Of a stretch of 64,000 nt of DNA, positions 44,350 through 53,928 are shown one piece after another. This DNA comes from CAXWPM01 sp965206125 (GTDB taxonomy: Bacteria > Acidobacteriota > Terriglobia > 20CM-2-55-15): NCBI GenBank assembly GCA_965206125.1, contig CBDBIN010000046.1, forward strand, positions 558,001 to 622,000, read 5' to 3'. A program made the translations under genes and the position numbers. Every line of letters starts with the position of its first letter. Position 1 is the first letter of the stretch. A model generated the notes under the pieces. That model worked only from the letters and a program-made list of their open reading frames with translations, was not told where the DNA came from and ran no database searches.

Positions 44350-45102
44350 CTAAAAGTACTTGTCCCGCTCGGTCACCCACGAAGCGAAGTCTGTTACGCC
44401 CCGCCTTTCGACCAGGACCATGGACTGTTCCGCCACGACGCGGGTCCGTTTGAGCTCGGTTGCCTCGACCATCGACCTTAATTCGGTGACGGTGAAGCCG
44501 GCCCGGACCTCCGCTTCGAATCGCCCCCGCAGACTCTCTGGGTAGTCGAGCGCGTGTTTCCGGATATTGCTCTCGATCGACAGCCGGCTCGGGCGGGCCA
44601 GAACCCGGATCAGTATCGCACCGCTGGGCTTGGTGATGCGATTGATCTCACGGAGGATTTCGACCGGGTTGTCGAAGCGATGGAGAGACCGGTCGCACAC
44701 GACCATGTCGAAGTAGCCGGTCTTGAACCGCATCTCATGTGGCTCCCCGACCTGGAGGAACATCCGCTCACCGAGTTCCCAGTCAAGAGTGACGTCGCGC
44801 GCGCGGTCGGCCATCGCAGCAGTACGGTGCAGCCCCAGCGCGACGAAGTCCTCGTGATTCCACAGGATCTTGAGCGCGATTAGTCCGAGGCGGCTTCCCA
44901 GGTCGAAGATCATGCCGCTTTCGACACCCAGGTCGACCGACCGATCCACGAATGTTCCATCGAGGGTCGCGAAGTGGTCGAGTCCCGATGCTTCGACCCA
45001 GGCTTCGATCTCGTCTTCAGTCACGTCCGTCTCGGGCGAGACGACGCGCGGGGGGTAGAAGATGGGGGAGAGGGTTCGTCGGATAACGTTTATGAGGGTC
45101 AT
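44350..45102 (-). CDS. Class I SAM-dependent methyltransferase
   Basis: 250 residues. Motif I is MIFDLGSRLGLIALKIL (usual D-x-G-x-G form), the acidic loop is around ALGLHRTAAMADRAR, and motif IV is YFDMVVCDRSLHRFDNPVEI, as in the Methyltransf_11/25 group. The N-terminal 45 residues (VIRRTLSPIFYPPRVVSPET) are not part of the core. The substrate cannot be told from the sequence. It is followed after 15 bp by an unknown four-helix membrane gene on the same strand; the order of transcription is membrane gene first. Confidence 0.75.
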   Translation of the reverse strand: MTLINVIRRTLSPIFYPPRVVSPETDVTEDEIEAWVEASGLDHFATLDGTFVDRSVDLGVESGMIFDLGSRLGLIALKILWNHEDFVALGLHRTAAMADRARDVTLDWELGERMFLQVGEPHEMRFKTGYFDMVVCDRSLHRFDNPVEILREINRITKPSGAILIRVLARPSRLSIESNIRKHALDYPESLRGRFEAEVRAGFTVTELRSMVEATELKRTRVVAEQSMVLVERRGVTDFASWVTERDKYF

Positions 45103-45117
45103 GGAGGCGGACTCCGC

Positions 45118-45606
45118 TCATTCGTTCTCCGTAGGGTTGCCTACCAGTACGGCGAGTTCGTCGAGCAGGATGTTGTTTTTCGACATGTACTGGAACTCCC
45201 TGACGAACGCGTACACGTTCGCCCCGAGCGCCAGCAAGGCGAGAACCGTGTGGATCCACGTCGGGAGAACACGCGTGTCCACTCCGCCTCCGACGATCCA
45301 TGCGGCCATCGTGAACAGAATCGCCGTCGTCAACGGGGGAAAAACCACATTCTTGAAGTCGCGGGTCCGCTGGATGAGCTCGCCGGCCCTGGGGTGAGAA
45401 CCGATGAGATCCTTGACCTGCTTTCCCGTCCCGATGAAATAGAACATCGACATGCAGTGAGCAAGAATTACGACAAAAGTCGCAAACATCGCGAACAGGA
45501 AATGCTGCGTCAGCCCGACACGATTCTCAATAGCGAAACCCATGTAGACCGTGATGACGAGAGCGACGATCCCCATGAGGGAACTGGTTAGAAGCGCTAG
45601 AACCAT
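45118..45606 (-). CDS. Unknown four-helix membrane protein
   Basis: 162 residues with four hydrophobic segments (LTSSLMGIVALVITVYMGFA, LFAMFATFVVILAHCMSMFY, FPPLTTAILFTMAAWIV, IHTVLALLALGANVYAF). A His/Cys pair lies in helix 2 (LAHCMSM) and another His at the start of helix 4, which could bind heme or metal. I do not recognise the family. It precedes the methyltransferase gene on the same strand with a 15-bp gap, which suggests an operon. Confidence 0.6.
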   Translation of the reverse strand: MVLALLTSSLMGIVALVITVYMGFAIENRVGLTQHFLFAMFATFVVILAHCMSMFYFIGTGKQVKDLIGSHPRAGELIQRTRDFKNVVFPPLTTAILFTMAAWIVGGGVDTRVLPTWIHTVLALLALGANVYAFVREFQYMSKNNILLDELAVLVGNPTENE

Positions 45607-45753
45607 GAGCGACGAAAGATTCTATCACGCGAGTTCGCTGCGGTCGTTCAGACAGCTCCTCTTAGAAACCAAACCACAAGCCCTTGCGGTAGATCGTTGA
45701 TCGGAGGTCAAAGTGTTGTGTGGATCTGTTCGCCCATGGTAAATAGAGATGCG

Positions 45754-46464
45754 ATGAAACGACTTGTCGTAGTGGCAATCCTGATGGTTCTGATGCCGGC
45801 CTGTGCCAAGCGCCCGCGCGTTTCGGTGCCCACGCCAGTTCCGACCCCTGCAGCCTCGGTCCCGAGGTCGCCCGATGCCCCGGTGCGCGGCGCGACGGAG
45901 CGGATCGCCTCCGACGGCGAGGCTTCCTACTACGGCGATCCCTACCATGGAAGACGTACGGCAAACGGGGAGACATTCGACAAGAACAAGTTGACCGCCG
46001 CCCACCGGACGTTGGCTTTCGACACATGGGTGCGGGTCGAGAACCTGACGAACGGGAAAAGCGTCGACGTCAGGATCAACGACCGCGGCCCGTTTGTCGA
46101 CGGCCGCATCATCGATCTCTCCGAGGCCGCCGCCCGGCGGGTGGACATGATCCGATCCGGGGTGGTGCCGGTACGGCTGGAAGTGATCCAGCAGGCCCCG
46201 GGCGCATCCCGGGCTCGGGCGCCCGCCGACGATGTGTTCTATGTCATCCAGGTGGGCGCTTTCCGTTCCGAGGAGCCTGCCCAGGCCTTGCGGCAGCGTT
46301 TCGCGCGGAAGTACACGGGCATCTACGTCGAGACGCCCACCCCGGACAGCCCGCTCTACAAAGTCCGCATCGGCCGCTCGTTGCTCCAGGAAGCCCGCCG
46401 CATCCAGAACCGCATCCGGGACGATGACGATATCGAAGCGATCGTGATTCAGATCGGCTGGTAG
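45754..46464 (+). CDS. rlpA: RlpA-type septal lytic transglycosylase lipoprotein with SPOR domain
   Basis: ATG 45754 starts a lipoprotein signal (MKRLVVVAILMVLMPAC). The double-psi beta-barrel has EASYYGDPYHGRRTANGETF, AAHRTLAFDTWVRVENL and VRINDRGPFVDGRIIDLS; the conserved Asp (in NDRGPF) and Ser are present. The C-terminal SPOR domain (VFYVIQVGAFRSEEPAQALR) binds denuded septal glycan. It cleaves glycan strands without stem peptides during division. The length, 236 residues, is usual. Monocistronic. Confidence 0.9.
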   Translation: MKRLVVVAILMVLMPACAKRPRVSVPTPVPTPAASVPRSPDAPVRGATERIASDGEASYYGDPYHGRRTANGETFDKNKLTAAHRTLAFDTWVRVENLTNGKSVDVRINDRGPFVDGRIIDLSEAAARRVDMIRSGVVPVRLEVIQQAPGASRARAPADDVFYVIQVGAFRSEEPAQALRQRFARKYTGIYVETPTPDSPLYKVRIGRSLLQEARRIQNRIRDDDDIEAIVIQIGW

Positions 46465-46596
46465 ACGGCCACCGGACACCTCATCAGGACACTCCACAAA
46501 GTGTCACACCGAAAGCTCCCCATCAGCCACGATGCCATGTAACCTTCGACCGAGCGGTTGACGCATGCCACGACCGCTTTCCATCGGAGGTGGGCA

Positions 46597-48095
46597 ATGA
46601 CTGGATTTTCGAAGCGGATTCCAGGCGGTGCGGGTTTTGCCTTGACCGTGCTGATCACCGTGGGTTTAGCAGCGGCCGGTCCGCAAAGCCCGAGGTACGA
46701 CTTGGTCATCCAGAATGGTCGCGTTATGGATCCGGAGTCCGGGCTGGATGCCGTTCGAAACGTAGGCATCATCGATGGACGCGTCGCTGCGGTCTCGGTC
46801 GATGAGCTCTTGGGAAGTGATGTCATCGATGCCGAAGGACTCGTCGTTGCCCCGGGCTTTATCGATCTCCACGCTCACGGCCAGGACGCGAGAAGTCGAC
46901 GGTTGCAGGCGCAAGACGGCGTGACCACCGCGCTGGACATGGAATTAGGCGTGTATCCCGTCGCCGCCTGGTACACATCACAGGACGGTCAGGCTGCGAT
47001 CAACTACGGAGCGACGGTGGGCCACATCCCTGTTCGTGCCAAGGTCAAGCATGGCGTCGATGTCGGACACGCACTGACGAACCCGGCGTTTCAGTCCGCG
47101 AGTCAGCAACTCACGGCCTGGGCGCGCGAGCCCTCCGATTCGACTCAGTTGCGCCAAACCGCGAACTTGCTCGAGGAGGGTCTTGCCGAAGGAGGGCTTG
47201 GAATTGGGATGGGGTTGGAATACACGCCGGGAGCGGGCCGGGATGAGGTGTTGGAGATTTTCGGTGTTGCGGCTCGTCACGCCGCAACGGTTTTTGTCCA
47301 CACTCGATCAAAAGGTAGCGTCGAACCCGGCAGTTCGTTCGAGGCGGTCCAGGAAGTCATTGCGGATGCCGCGGTGACCGGCGCCTCCGTTCAGATCGTT
47401 CACGTGGCAAGCAGCGGATTGGGGCAGACGGGTCTCATCCTGGACGCGGTCGATCGTGCCACGGCAAACGGCCTCGACATCACAATGGAAACGCATGCGT
47501 ATGCGGCCACGTCCACGCGCATCGACTCGGAGGTCTATGCTGAGGGCTGGCAGGAAAGGCTCAGTATTGGTTACGGGGATTTGCTCTGGCCGGCCACCGG
47601 TGAACGACTGACACAGGAGTCATTCGACACGTATCGCAACGAGGGTGGCATGGTGATCGGTTTCTCGATCCCGCCCGAGGAAACCGATAGGGCGGTAATC
47701 CACGCATCCGTCATGATCGCCTCCGACGGTTTGCCATTCATTACAGGGAGAGAGCATCCCAGAGGCGCAGGGACCTACGCCCGAGTATTGGGGGTTTACG
47801 CGCGGGAACGTGGATCGCTTACGTTGATGCCTTGCGAAAGATGACGCTGATGCCTGCCGCGCGTCTCGAGGCCTTTGTGCCGCAGATGCGAAACAAGGGG
47901 CGCATCAATGTGGGCGCGGACGCGGATCTGACGATCTTCGATCCGGATACTGTGATAGACCGAGCTACGTACGAGGATCCGATGGAGCCGTCAGCGGGAA
48001 TCGTCCACGTCTTGGTTGGGGGGACCTTTGTCGTTCGGAATTCGGGAATCGTCGAGGGTGCATATCCGGGGCAGGCGATTCGGAGAGTGCCATGA
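46597..48095 (+). pseudogene. Secreted N-acyl-D-amino-acid deacylase-like amidohydrolase, frameshifted
   Basis: ATG 46597 follows GGAGG (46585-46590) and a signal peptide (FALTVLITVGLAAAG). The amidohydrolase core has YDLVIQNGRVMDPESGLDAV, GFIDLHAHGQD (HxH metal ligands), FVHTRSKG and VQIVHVASSG (H), and MIASDGLPF (Asp). At about 47815-47830 one base is gained or lost. The frame that starts the last part, DALRKMTLMPAARLEAF, continues NKGRINVGADADLTIFDPDT to the stop at 48095. Without the frameshift it would be a complete D-aminoacylase/D-glutamate deacylase-like enzyme of about 500 residues. All catalytic residues are before the shift, so a truncated but unstable product is possible. Confidence 0.8.
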
Positions 48096-48979
48096 TCTCA
48101 AGCTCGACCACTGCTAGACGAGGGGGCTGTCGTTCCCCAATATATGGATTTCTCGGCGATTCGTAACGCGCGCTTGATCCACCATCCCTTCACGCGGGCC
48201 GGTAGGTTGAAACCGCCCAGAACCAGAGATGTGAGGTCCTTCGGAAAGTTTGTCAGTGATTCATAGCCCTTGTCGGTCACGAGCACTGTATCGGAGTGTC
48301 GGATGCCCCCGATCCCCTCGAGATAGATTCCCGGCTCTACGCTGATGACCATGTTTTCGGCCAGGCGGTCGTCACTGCCTTCCGAAATCCACGGGCCTTC
48401 GTGATTGCCCAGCCCGATCCCGTGCCCCATCCGATGCAACCGAACGCCCTCTCCTTGATATCCTTCCTTTCGAAGAAACTCGTTGACGGTCCCATCAAGC
48501 TCGCGGCATGGCACGCCCGGGCGTATCAGGCGGAATGCCACATCGCGTGCCTCAGTCATCGCCCCGAACGCCCGTCGAAATTCAACGGAAGGGCGGCTTG
48601 TGAAAAAGGTCCGTTCACTTTCGGCGGCGTAGCCGTTGACCCGCGTCAAAACCAATGCCACGTGCGGACCTTCTTCCAGCCGGTCGGTCAGTTCGGGAAT
48701 TGAGTGCGGCATGGCGCTCCGCGGCGCCGCCCAGGTGGCCATCACGACCTTGGTGGTGAGGGCAGCCCAGTCGCTAACCTCGCGGATGATACGAGAAGTA
48801 ACAGCGCCAGTTTCGGCAAAACCCTCGGCGACGGTTGCTCCCTGGTATGAAGCGGCCAGGAGACGCTCGACACCGAAATCGGCATACAGGGCGGCGCGCC
48901 TGATCATGGCAACTTCAGGTTCGGACTTGACGAGGCGCAATTTCTCTACGATTGGTGTCACCCGGAGTTGAAAACCCTC

Positions 48980-50772
48980 TAGTCCCTGATCAAGCGTGAT
49001 TGACGAGGTATTGATAGCGGCATAGCAGCAGAAGTACCCGAAATGCCCCCGTTCCGTGTGAATAAAGACTTGGAAAGAGTCTACGGAAAAGGAGGCATTT
49101 CGGATGAACGATTATACGCGCAAGAACATGAAGAACCGCAAGCGGCGAATCGAGCGCCGGCTTGCGGACCGGAATTGGACAGATCAGGCGGCGCCGATGT
49201 TTTCGGCGAGCAACATTCATTATGAGATGGGAGAGCGGACGCGCGGCACGGCGGTGGGCGGAATCGGGATGATGCAGTTGGTGGCGCGGCGGACGGGGCT
49301 GGTCAAAGCCATCGACGAGAGTGTGCATGTGCTGAAGCGGCACTTGCCGTATCACGAATCGGATCACGTGCTGAACATCGCCTATAACGCGTTGAATGGA
49401 GGGACGTGCCTGGAGGACATCGAGTTGCGGCGCAACGACGAAGTGTATCTGGATGCGCTGGGAGCGCAACGGATTCCGGACCCGACGACGGCGGGAGACT
49501 TCTGCCGGAGATTTGAGCCCAGCGACGTGGAGTCTCTGATGGAGGCGACGAATCAAGTCCGGCTGCGAGTCTGGCGCCAGCAGCCCGAGGCGTTTTTCGA
49601 AGAAGCGGTGTTGGACGCCGATGGGACACTGGCTGAAACCACAGGCGAATGCAAGCAAGGAATGGACGTGGCCTACAACGGGACCTGGGGGTATCACCCG
49701 CTGGTGATTTCGCTGGCGAATACTCAAGAGCCGCTGTACCTGGTCAATCGCAGCGGTAACCGGCCCTCGCATGAGGGAGCGGCCGCACGGTTCGACCAGG
49801 CCATCGCGCTGTGCCGTCGAGGCGGGTTTCGCCAGATCCTGCTGCGCGGGGACACCGACTTCAGCCAGACCCGGCACCTGGATGGATGGGACGACCAGGG
49901 CGTGGGATTCATCTTCGGCATCGACGCCATGCAGAATCTGGTGGCGCTGGCCGATGAACTGGAACCGCACCAATGGACGCGTCTGGAACGGCCCGCCAAG
50001 TACGCGGTGGCCACCGAACCGCGCCAACGTCCCGACAACGTGAAGGAACAAGTCGTTCGGGAGCGCGGTTTCGACAATATCCGGTTGCAGGGCGAGGATG
50101 TGGCCGAGTTTGCGTATCGGCCCAGAGCCTGCGACCGGGACTACCGCGTTGTCGTGGTGCGGAAGAATCTGTCGGTGGCCAAAGGCGAACAGGTGTTGTT
50201 CGACGACATCCGATACTTCTTCTACATTACCAACCGCTCGGATTCGGCCAGCCAGATTGTGCTCCGTGCGAATCAACGGTGCAATCAAGAGAATCTCATT
50301 GAGCAGCTCAAGAACGGCGTTCAGGCCTTGAGGATGCCGGTCGGGGATCAGACCAGCAACGGGGCCTACATGGTCATGGCGTCGCTGGCCTGGACACTGA
50401 AGGCGTGGTTTGCGTTGCTGCTGCCCGAAACCGGACGCTGGGGCCAGAAGTATCAGGCCGAGAAACAGACGGTACTGCACATGGAGTTCAAGACGTTTCT
50501 AAACGCCTTCATGTTCGTGCCTTGTCAGCTCGTGCGCACCGGGCGGCGCATCCTCTTCAGGATTCTGGCCTGGAACCGGTGGTTGCCGGTCTTGTTCCGT
50601 GCCGTGGATGTGCTGCATCAACCTCTGCGATGCTGACCCGATCATGGCCCTGAGCCCGGGCGATCGAGGTCCCGGTTTCTGTCAACCGCTCCAACACCAT
50701 CGAGGCTGAACTGAAACAGATCCAACAGAAACCCGATACCTGGATAAAACGATCCGGGAGCGGGATTCTATG
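48980..50772 (+). mobile_element. IS1380-family insertion sequence with 4-bp target duplication
   Basis: About 1793 bp with one transposase gene on the plus strand. CCTC stands at 48976-48979 and again at 50773-50776, a 4-base direct repeat as expected for IS1380. The element ends (TAGTCCCTGATC and, inverted, ATAGAATCCCGC) share only a short similarity. Exact excision would repair the M24 gene, so insertion is recent. Confidence 0.9.
49104..50636 (+). CDS. IS1380-family transposase
   Basis: 510 residues. The catalytic Asp of the IS1380 core is in EAVLDADGTLAETTGE, the second region in LLRGDTDFSQTRHLDGW, and the Glu region in NQRCNQENLIEQLKNG, followed by AYMVMASLAWTLKAWFALLL. The N-terminal part (YESDHVLNIAYNALNGGTC-like, at 115) is typical. 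No stop or frameshift, so it is probably active. It shares no sequence with the other elements here. Confidence 0.95.
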   Translation: MNDYTRKNMKNRKRRIERRLADRNWTDQAAPMFSASNIHYEMGERTRGTAVGGIGMMQLVARRTGLVKAIDESVHVLKRHLPYHESDHVLNIAYNALNGGTCLEDIELRRNDEVYLDALGAQRIPDPTTAGDFCRRFEPSDVESLMEATNQVRLRVWRQQPEAFFEEAVLDADGTLAETTGECKQGMDVAYNGTWGYHPLVISLANTQEPLYLVNRSGNRPSHEGAAARFDQAIALCRRGGFRQILLRGDTDFSQTRHLDGWDDQGVGFIFGIDAMQNLVALADELEPHQWTRLERPAKYAVATEPRQRPDNVKEQVVRERGFDNIRLQGEDVAEFAYRPRACDRDYRVVVVRKNLSVAKGEQVLFDDIRYFFYITNRSDSASQIVLRANQRCNQENLIEQLKNGVQALRMPVGDQTSNGAYMVMASLAWTLKAWFALLLPETGRWGQKYQAEKQTVLHMEFKTFLNAFMFVPCQLVRTGRRILFRILAWNRWLPVLFRAVDVLHQPLRC

Positions 50773-51217
50773 CCTCGAATTTTATGCGCGCAACCTGGCC
50801 GTTGGCGGACTGGTTATGCGCTTGTTTTGGGTCTAGTTGCGCGGCGATCCCGTGAGGGAGAGCTGGCTCGACGCCGATCTCCTCCACACTACCGAGAATC
50901 GCCTGAAGCCGGTCGAGCCAGTTCCGGCCACCCGAAGCGGGGAGTTCCCAGTAAGTATGAATGTCCTCAGCGGCCACAGTCCTGGCCTCTTTCATGTGCA
51001 GGTGCTCAAGCCTCGGGACGAGCAGAACAGGCGGTCGGTCTGGAAAGACCAGCAGGAAGAATGGCCTTTCGAGAGGTTCGAAGCCGGCGCCGGTCAGGTA
51101 GTACATGTTGTCGAACGACGACACGAGGAACACTGGGAGTCCGGACCTCATCACCGCTGTCTTTAGGGTCTCCATTCGGTCCCGGTATTCGTCTGGCAGG
51201 ATTCTCAGCATAGTGCT

Positions 51218-51394
51218 TCAGCCCCTTGGGTGCGCGGCTCGGCTATCGGTCGAAAACAACAAAACGCAAGGGAACGACCTCGCCGCTCTGCGTCTCGAAC
51301 GAAAACCCGCTTGGTATTGAAACCGGATACCCATGTAGAGGCCGAGGACGACTCCCATTAGGATTGCCGTCCAGCCTGCAATTTCATGCCACAT
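51218..51394 (-). CDS. Small single-helix membrane protein upstream of the M24 gene
   Basis: 58 residues from ATG 51394. The start is supported by AGGTGA six bases upstream. One membrane helix, WTAILMGVVLGLYMGIRFQY, and a basic C-terminal tail (FRSRRRAARS) give an N-out/C-in or tail-anchored small protein. Its stop is six bases before the M24 start, so both were one operon. No family recognised. Confidence 0.55.
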   Translation of the reverse strand: MWHEIAGWTAILMGVVLGLYMGIRFQYQAGFRSRRRAARSFPCVLLFSTDSRAAHPRG

Positions 51395-51448
51395 TGGTTC
51401 ACCTCGACACCAACCTAGCCTGCGGTGAACCATCCCCCGGATTCGGAC

Positions 51449-51470
51449 GTGACAGTTTTTCGAGTGTCAC
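51449..51470. promoter_or_regulatory. Inverted-repeat operator-like site GTGACA-N10-TGTCAC
   Basis: A perfect six-base inverted repeat (51449-51454 and 51465-51470) with the core GTTTTTCGAG. It lies between the divergent small-membrane/M24 operon and the GntR gene, 53 bp before its start. The same 22-bp block occurs at 12576-12597 before the other GntR gene (18 of 22 matches). A possible -10 TAGAAT follows at 51485. Confidence 0.6.
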
Positions 51471-51522
51471 AGCGGCAGTCTGGGTAGAATCGGGTTGTCT
51501 TTCCTTTACCCAGAGGATCCGA

Positions 51523-52440
51523 ATGCGGTCAGGCGACATTTCGATCGACCGGGACAGTGACGTCTCGATACGGCGACAGATCACTGATCAGGTTCTGTTC
51601 CTGATCGCCACCGGACGGCTCCGTTCGGGAGCACAAATGCCGAGCGTGAGGGAGTTGGCCCGCCGTCACGACATTCATGCGAACACCGTCAGCCAGGCAT
51701 ATGGCGAGCTTGTCGACAGCCATTGGCTCAAGCGGCATCGGGGAAGGCGATTGGAGGTCCGGTCTCCAGCAGAACCTCTCATCCCCCGCGAGGAGGGCCT
51801 GGACGACCTGATCAACGCGACAATCCTTGCGGCGCGCGAGAAGGGGTACAGCCTGAAGCAACTGGAGGACAGGGTCCGTTACCGCCTGCTAGTCGAGCCT
51901 CCGGACCACGTCCTGGTGGTCACTCGGACAGTGGAAATGGGGAAGTTGCTTCGGGCGGAGCTGTCAGAGTCCTCGCCGTTTGCAGTCGAAACGTGCCTAC
52001 TGGAAGAGTTCTCGGCGAACCGCGCGTCGGCGATCGGTGCCTTGGTCACCTGCTTGCCCGGAGTGGTGCCGCAACTTGCCCCGCTGATGACCAGTGGCCG
52101 GGCCATTCTTCCCCTCGAGGCGTGCGGAGCCGACGAACTGGTAAGCATGGTGAGGGCCTTGAAGAACCCAGCGCTTGTCGCAATCGTCTCGATTAGCCCG
52201 TACTTCCTTGAGCTGGCAAGAGGGGTCATGGCGCCACACATCGGCAAACGACACTCCCTGGAGACGTATTGCCTCGGCGAAGGGGAGAACAGGGACCTCA
52301 CGGCGGCGGACCTGGTGTTCTGCGACGCGCTGGTCAGGGGTCGGGTGAAGTCCCGGAAAATTGTCGAGTATCGAATCGTATCTAAAGCCTCAGCCGAGGA
52401 TATCGCTGCTGCGATTGGGGCCGGAAGATCGCCAGATTGA
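51523..52440 (+). CDS. GntR-family transcriptional regulator, paralogue of the 12672 regulator
   Basis: ATG 51523 (MRSGDISIDRDSDVSIRRQI). The winged helix is intact here: VLFLIATGRLRSGAQMPSVR, ELARRHDIHANTVSQAYGEL, WLKRHRGRRLEVRS. Compared with the paralogue, the helix HDIHANTVSQAYGEL occurs only once, which shows the other gene is duplicated. The C-terminal alpha/beta domain (PPDHVLVVTRTVEMGKLLRA, VPQLAPLMTSGRAILPLEAC) has no fold I can name with certainty; it may bind a small ligand. It is 44 bp before the amidohydrolase gene on the same strand and divergent from the M24 operon, so it may regulate both. Confidence 0.85.
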   Translation: MRSGDISIDRDSDVSIRRQITDQVLFLIATGRLRSGAQMPSVRELARRHDIHANTVSQAYGELVDSHWLKRHRGRRLEVRSPAEPLIPREEGLDDLINATILAAREKGYSLKQLEDRVRYRLLVEPPDHVLVVTRTVEMGKLLRAELSESSPFAVETCLLEEFSANRASAIGALVTCLPGVVPQLAPLMTSGRAILPLEACGADELVSMVRALKNPALVAIVSISPYFLELARGVMAPHIGKRHSLETYCLGEGENRDLTAADLVFCDALVRGRVKSRKIVEYRIVSKASAEDIAAAIGAGRSPD

Positions 52441-52483
52441 CTCTACAGGGGGCATAAGAGAGGTTCCCGAGAAGGAGACGAAT

Positions 52484-53923
52484 ATGTCATACAAGGCCAC
52501 GTTCGCAACCGCCATTGTTTTTCTTGCCTGCGGCATCCCTTCGATGGCCCAGACACCGGAACTGTCCCCGGCTGTCCGGGAGTTCGTCAGCGTCGACGCG
52601 CCGGTCGTCGTGCTGAGGGGCGTCCGCGTGATCGACGGGACGGGTGCTCCGGCCGTGGAAAATCAGACCATCGTGATCGTCGATGGACGGATCCAGACCG
52701 TCGGTGATCGAGCGACGACGCCGGCGCCTCAGGGCGCAGAGGTCCTCGATCTCGAAGGCCACACCGTCATCCCCGGCCTCGTCGGCATGCACGAGCACTT
52801 GTTCTATCCGGCAGGCAGCAGCCCCGGTCTATACCCGACGTTGGCTGTCAGCTTCCCTCGTCTCTATCTCGCGAACGGCGTCACGACCGCGCGCACGGGC
52901 GGGAGCATGTCGCCGTACCTGGACCTGAACGTCAAGAAGAGCATCGACGCGGGTACAATGGCCGGCCCCAAGATGCATCTGACGGCGCCGTACCTGGAAG
53001 GGAAGGGAAGCCGGTTTCTCCAGCTCCACCAATTGAGCGGACCGGAAGAAGCACGGCGGATGGTCAATTATTGGGCGGACCTCGGCTTCACATCCTTCAA
53101 GGCCTACAACTACATTTCGCGGGACGAACTGCGGGCCGCGGTTGAAGAGGCGCACGAGCGGGGTCTCAAGGTGACGGGGCACCTCTGTTCGGTCGGTTTC
53201 GGCGAAGCCGCCGAGATCGGTATCGACAACCTCGAGCACGGCTGGCGGACCAACACCGAGTTCACACCAGGAAAGGTCCCCGACGAGTGTCCTTCAGGCG
53301 GTCAGACCAGCCGCACGCTCGCCGACCTTGACATCGAAAGCGACGAGGTCCAGGAAGTGATAAGGAACCTGGTCCAGCAGGGCGTCGCGATCACCTCCAC
53401 GTTGGTCGTCAACGAAGCGTCGATGCCGAACCGGCAGATTATGCCGCAACGGGCGCTCGACACGATGTCGGCCCAGGCCCAAGCCAACTTCTTCCGCCGT
53501 CGCGCTCAATCGGCTCTGAATGTGAATCCGCTGTCGGACGTGCTCTTCAGGAAAGAGATGGAGTTTCAGTATGCGTTCTCCAAAGCCGGCGGGCTGCTGG
53601 TCGCAGGCGTCGACCCGACGGGCAACGGCGGTGCGCTTCCCGGGTTCGGAGACCTCCGGAATATCGAACTGCTCGTTGAGGCCGGGTTTTCCACGGAGGA
53701 AGCGATTCGGATCTCGACTCTAAACGGAGCGCAGTTCCTCGGCGAGGCCAACCAGATCGGAAGCATCGCGCCCGGCAAACAGGCAGACCTTGTTGTGATC
53801 CGCGGCAATCCTGCGGCGGACGTCTCCGAAATCCTGAACGTCGAGATCGTGTTCAAGGACGGAATCGGTTACGACTCGGCGAAGATGATCGATTCGTTGA
53901 AGGGAGCGGTGGGTTTGTATTAG
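52484..53923 (+). CDS. Secreted amidohydrolase, imidazolonepropionase/PepD-like (metal-dependent)
   Basis: ATG 52484 with GAGAAGGAGA upstream. Signal peptide: MSYKATFATAIVFLACGIPS then AQTPELS. The amidohydrolase-1 core is complete: VIPGLVGMHEHLF (HxH), FTSFKAYNYISR (bridging Lys), LKVTGHLCSVGFGEAAE (His), GIDNLEHGW (His) and LVAGVDPTGNGG (Asp). The end (GQADLVVI-like, GSIAPGKQADLVVIRGNPAA) is standard. It hydrolyses an amide or cyclic amide outside the cytoplasm; the substrate is unknown, with prolidase-like and imidazolonepropionase-like relatives. Probably co-transcribed with the GntR gene upstream. Confidence 0.9.
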   Translation: MSYKATFATAIVFLACGIPSMAQTPELSPAVREFVSVDAPVVVLRGVRVIDGTGAPAVENQTIVIVDGRIQTVGDRATTPAPQGAEVLDLEGHTVIPGLVGMHEHLFYPAGSSPGLYPTLAVSFPRLYLANGVTTARTGGSMSPYLDLNVKKSIDAGTMAGPKMHLTAPYLEGKGSRFLQLHQLSGPEEARRMVNYWADLGFTSFKAYNYISRDELRAAVEEAHERGLKVTGHLCSVGFGEAAEIGIDNLEHGWRTNTEFTPGKVPDECPSGGQTSRTLADLDIESDEVQEVIRNLVQQGVAITSTLVVNEASMPNRQIMPQRALDTMSAQAQANFFRRRAQSALNVNPLSDVLFRKEMEFQYAFSKAGGLLVAGVDPTGNGGALPGFGDLRNIELLVEAGFSTEEAIRISTLNGAQFLGEANQIGSIAPGKQADLVVIRGNPAADVSEILNVEIVFKDGIGYDSAKMIDSLKGAVGLY

Positions 53924-53928
53924 CACGG

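Larger units (their letters stand above)
48098..51211 (-). pseudogene. M24-family (creatinase/Xaa-Pro peptidase-like) gene split by IS1380
   Basis: N-terminal half: 51211 down to 50773 (MLRILPDEYRDRMETLKTAV, SSFDNMYYLTGAGFEPLERP). C-terminal half: 48979 down to 48098 (EKLRLVKSEPEVAMIRRAAL). Removing the element and one copy of the 4-base duplication CCTC restores the frame as KFEGFQLRVTPIVEKLR, so this is a single clean insertion. Ligand check against M24 metallopeptidases: the first Asp is Leu, the second is Glu (GYAAESERTFF), the His is kept (MGHGIGLGNHEG), one Glu is kept (ISVEPGIY) and the last Glu is Ser (GIRHSDTVLV). This pattern fits a metal-free creatinase-like or other hydrolase rather than a prolidase. 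A 58-residue membrane protein gene lies just upstream. Confidence 0.85.

Noticed and set aside
48990..50480. 496-codon open frame on the minus strand
   Set aside because: Antisense to the IS1380 transposase, whose motifs are intact on the plus strand.
36892..51211. Creatinine-breakdown pathway from the creatininase and creatinase-like genes
   Set aside because: They are 11 kb apart, both are damaged, and neither family assignment fixes the substrate.
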